From an uncultured Candidatus Melainabacteria bacterium (GTDB lineage Bacteria > Cyanobacteriota > Vampirovibrionia > Gastranaerophilales > Gastranaerophilaceae), in NCBI GenBank assembly GCA_934754775.1, contig CAKVIM010000029.1:1-14517 (forward strand): a stretch of DNA of 14,517 nt, written 5' to 3'. Of the stretch, positions 13,635-14,517 are shown piece by piece. Numbering within the stretch: position 1 is the stretch's first letter; the number at the start of each line of letters is the position of its first letter. A model generated the notes under the pieces. It did no database searches, was not told the DNA's origin, and worked only from the letters and a program-made list of their open reading frames with translations. The position numbers and the translations under genes were made by a program.

Positions 13635-13725
13635 ATTTTCGAGAGGTAAGAACCCTTCAAGCTCTGCTTGAAGCGTGAGACTCCCATTGGCATAATAAAT
13701 AAAAAGACATAAACTGGAGATGGTG
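13635..13725. repeat. Direct repeat downstream of ssrA, outer copy
   Basis: About 90 bases that are repeated at 13759-13851. It contains the perfect hairpin CTTCAAGC-TCT-GCTTGAAG (13657-13675) and ends with TGGAGATGGTG, a copy of the last 11 bases of the tmRNA gene (reverse strand). Copies differ at several positions (for example the hairpin loop TCT against TAT and the bases after CCCAT). Confidence 0.85.
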
Positions 13726-13736
13726 ACTCTGCCGAG

Positions 13737-13763
13737 AAAAAGGTGACTCAATGTCACGTTTTT
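13737..13763. terminator. Candidate bidirectional terminator
   Basis: AAAAAGGTGAC-TCAAT-GTCACGTTTTT: a GTGAC/GTCAC stem extended by A/T tracts with one mismatch, giving a T-run at the 3' side on both strands. It lies between the plus-strand PLP enzyme gene and the minus-strand tmRNA gene. The stem is short, so strength is uncertain. Confidence 0.5.
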
Positions 13764-13851
13764 CGAGAGGTAAGAACCCTTCAAGCTATGCTTGAAGCGT
13801 GAGACTCCCATAGACATTATAAATAAAAAAAGACATAAACTGGAGATGGTG
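13759..13851. repeat. Direct repeat at the ssrA 3' end, inner copy
   Basis: Second copy of the sequence at 13635-13725, offset by 124-126 bases. Hairpin CTTCAAGC-TAT-GCTTGAAG (13781-13799). Its right end (13841-13851) is the true 3' end of the tmRNA gene. Just outside the tmRNA 3' end, a run of seven T on the minus strand could help end transcription. Confidence 0.85.
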
Positions 13852-14230
13852 GGAGTCGAACCCACGTCCATCGTGGATAAAAACGAATGTCTACGAGTGT
13901 AGTAACTTATTGGCTCAGCTTAATAAGGAAAGTTACATAACCTGAATTAAGCCAAAGACTTTTTGCGGAAGCCTAACCTCCAATGGTTAATCTTGATGTA
14001 CATACCATCATTTGCACACTGCATCTTGCATGTTTTCATCTAATCTAACGGCAAGCTGGTCAAATTAGAGGGATGCGCTACTAATTAAGCAGCAAGCTTT
14101 TGAGCTCTGAAAGCATCTAATGAAACAACTTTGTTGTCATTTAATTTGTTTTGCTTGTTGATAAACGGGAACAGCACCCGTACTCGCAATCCGGATCTAC
14201 CAATCACGGCGTCAAAACCAGTACATCCCC
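13841..14230 (-). ncRNA. ssrA: Transfer-messenger RNA (tmRNA, ssrA)
   Basis: The 5' end GGGGATG (14230-14224) pairs with CATCTCC at the 3' end to make a 7-bp acceptor stem, followed by discriminator A at 13841. The CCA tail is not encoded (next bases GTT). The D-like loop reads TGGTTTTGACG and the T arm GTGGG-TTCGACT-CCCAC, both canonical. A first pseudoknot is visible: stem ACGGG/CCCGT (14181-14177 with 14169-14165), whose loop TGCTGTT pairs with AACAAGCA (14159-14152) with one bulged A. The tag frame ends in the degradation signal ..KLAA then TAA. tmRNA rescues stalled ribosomes with SmpB, adding a tag that directs the product to proteases. About 390 bases is a normal one-piece length. Both ends of the gene are partly duplicated next to it. 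Confidence 0.96.
14085..14138 (-). other. tmRNA-encoded proteolysis tag
   Basis: The frame ends TTCAGAGCTCAAAAGCTTGC then TGCTTAA, coding ..FRAQKLAA. The most likely resume codon is GAC (14138-14136), 13 bases after the first pseudoknot, preceded by TTAAAT, which places A at -4 and -3 as in E. coli. This predicts the encoded tag DNKVVSLDAFRAQKLAA after the alanine from charged tmRNA. AAT three bases upstream is a fallback. A GCA further upstream is in another frame that stops after five codons, so it cannot be used. Confidence 0.6.
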
Positions 14231-14367
14231 ATGAAAAGTGAATCCTTGGGAAGACGGCTCCGCTCGAAAAACCTGCTCGCATTGCTAATCGCAACACGAC
14301 ACTGTTTTTCTCGACTCCACCTCAAATGCTTACGCATTTTCGGCTTGCCCATTGTCCTCGCCGGACG
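14208..14367. repeat. 160-bp tandem repeat at the ssrA 5' end, copy A
   Basis: A 160-base unit beginning with the first 23 bases of the tmRNA gene (14208-14230) and continuing through its upstream region. It is repeated from 14368 with two differences (14244 C against 14404 T; 14280 C against 14440 T). It contains small dyads such as AAATGC-TTAC-GCATTT (about 14324-14339) and GTCC-TCGCC-GGAC (about 14354-14366). It is visibly less AT-rich than the rest of the window. No clear -10/-35 for ssrA is seen in it. Confidence 0.9.
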
Positions 14368-14517
14368 GGCGTCAAAACCAGTACATCCCCATGAAAAGTG
14401 AATTCTTGGGAAGACGGCTCCGCTCGAAAAACCTGCTCGTATTGCTAATCGCAACACGACACTGTTTTTCTCGACTCCACCTCAAATGCTTACGCATTTT
14501 CGGCTTGCCCATTGTCC
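14368..14517. repeat. 160-bp tandem repeat, copy B (cut by window end)
   Basis: 147 of the first 149-150 bases match copy A. It carries a second copy of the tmRNA 5' end (GGGGATGTACTGGTTTTGAC on the minus strand, 14390-14371), which is not followed by the rest of tmRNA. The window ends inside this copy, so the number of units is unknown. Confidence 0.88.

Noticed and set aside
13635..13851. attL/attR of an integrated element at ssrA
   Set aside because: Only 11 gene bases are shared while about 80 bases of flank are duplicated, there is no integrase gene, and the copies are only about 125 bases apart.
13407..13871. Minus-strand open frame of 154 codons
   Set aside because: It runs antisense through the end of the PLP enzyme gene and both 3' ssrA repeats; its internal repetition mirrors the DNA repeat.
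14085..14457. Two similar minus-strand open frames of 70 and 81 codons with related N-termini
   Set aside because: They are translations of the tmRNA gene and of the 160-bp repeat; their similarity comes from the repeat itself.
13635..14517. CRISPR array
   Set aside because: The repeats are few, long (about 90 and 160 bases), adjacent to ssrA and without regular spacers or cas genes.

Overview
The window is AT-rich bacterial chromosome with 15 protein-coding genes, one tmRNA gene and an unusually large amount of hairpin-rich repeat DNA between genes. The genes suggest a fermentative, probably anaerobic or gut-type bacterium: a free-standing glycyl radical domain beside a Crp/Fnr regulator, a non-haem ferritin, and an Alr/YnbB-type PLP lyase of the kind found in Firmicutes and the cyanobacterial lineage. 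The NarL-type regulator and the GTAG-type REP repeats would fit a non-photosynthetic relative of cyanobacteria (Gastranaerophilales/Vampirovibrionia-like). That placement is a low-confidence inference, because no taxonomic marker was compared.

Layout. (1) 1-336: end of a structured repeat, cut by the window edge, with a REP hairpin inside it. (2) 406-3938, plus strand: murD-ftsW-murG, overlapping or tightly spaced genes for peptidoglycan precursor synthesis and polymerisation. (3) 3935-4963: a Crp/Fnr regulator gene on the minus strand and, divergent from it, a small glycyl-radical-cofactor gene, with a perfect 22-bp operator-like dyad between them; grcA is followed by a strong terminator. 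(4) 5068-5313, minus: an unknown 81-residue protein. (5) 5314-5966: no gene, but a 15-bp-arm hairpin, a complete 368-bp structured repeat with terminal inverted repeats (a second, inverted copy of the left-edge element), and a head-to-head pair of REP hairpins. (6) 5967-9476: a polyprenyl-phosphate-type GT2 glycosyltransferase (minus), divergent from a YdjC/ChbG deacetylase that overlaps a membrane-anchored phospholipase D-like protein. (7) 9477-11529, minus: ferritin, ACT-domain protein and TPR protein in a row, then a NarL-type response regulator whose start codon lies in one arm of a perfect 14-bp inverted repeat. (8) 11591-13619, plus: metallophosphoesterase and Alr/YnbB PLP lyase. (9) 13635-14517: the minus-strand tmRNA gene ssrA, with a partial tandem duplication at each end.

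How the genes fit together: murD, ftsW and murG act on one pathway, consuming lipid-linked precursors at the membrane. The GT2/YdjC pair plausibly makes and deacetylates a polyprenyl-phosphate sugar for envelope modification. The Crp-grcA pair looks like a redox or anaerobic control unit for pyruvate formate-lyase. The most unusual content is non-coding: the inverted structured repeats around the 5.2-kb murD-to-unknown block, the possible start-codon-masking hairpin of the response regulator, and the double duplication around ssrA.
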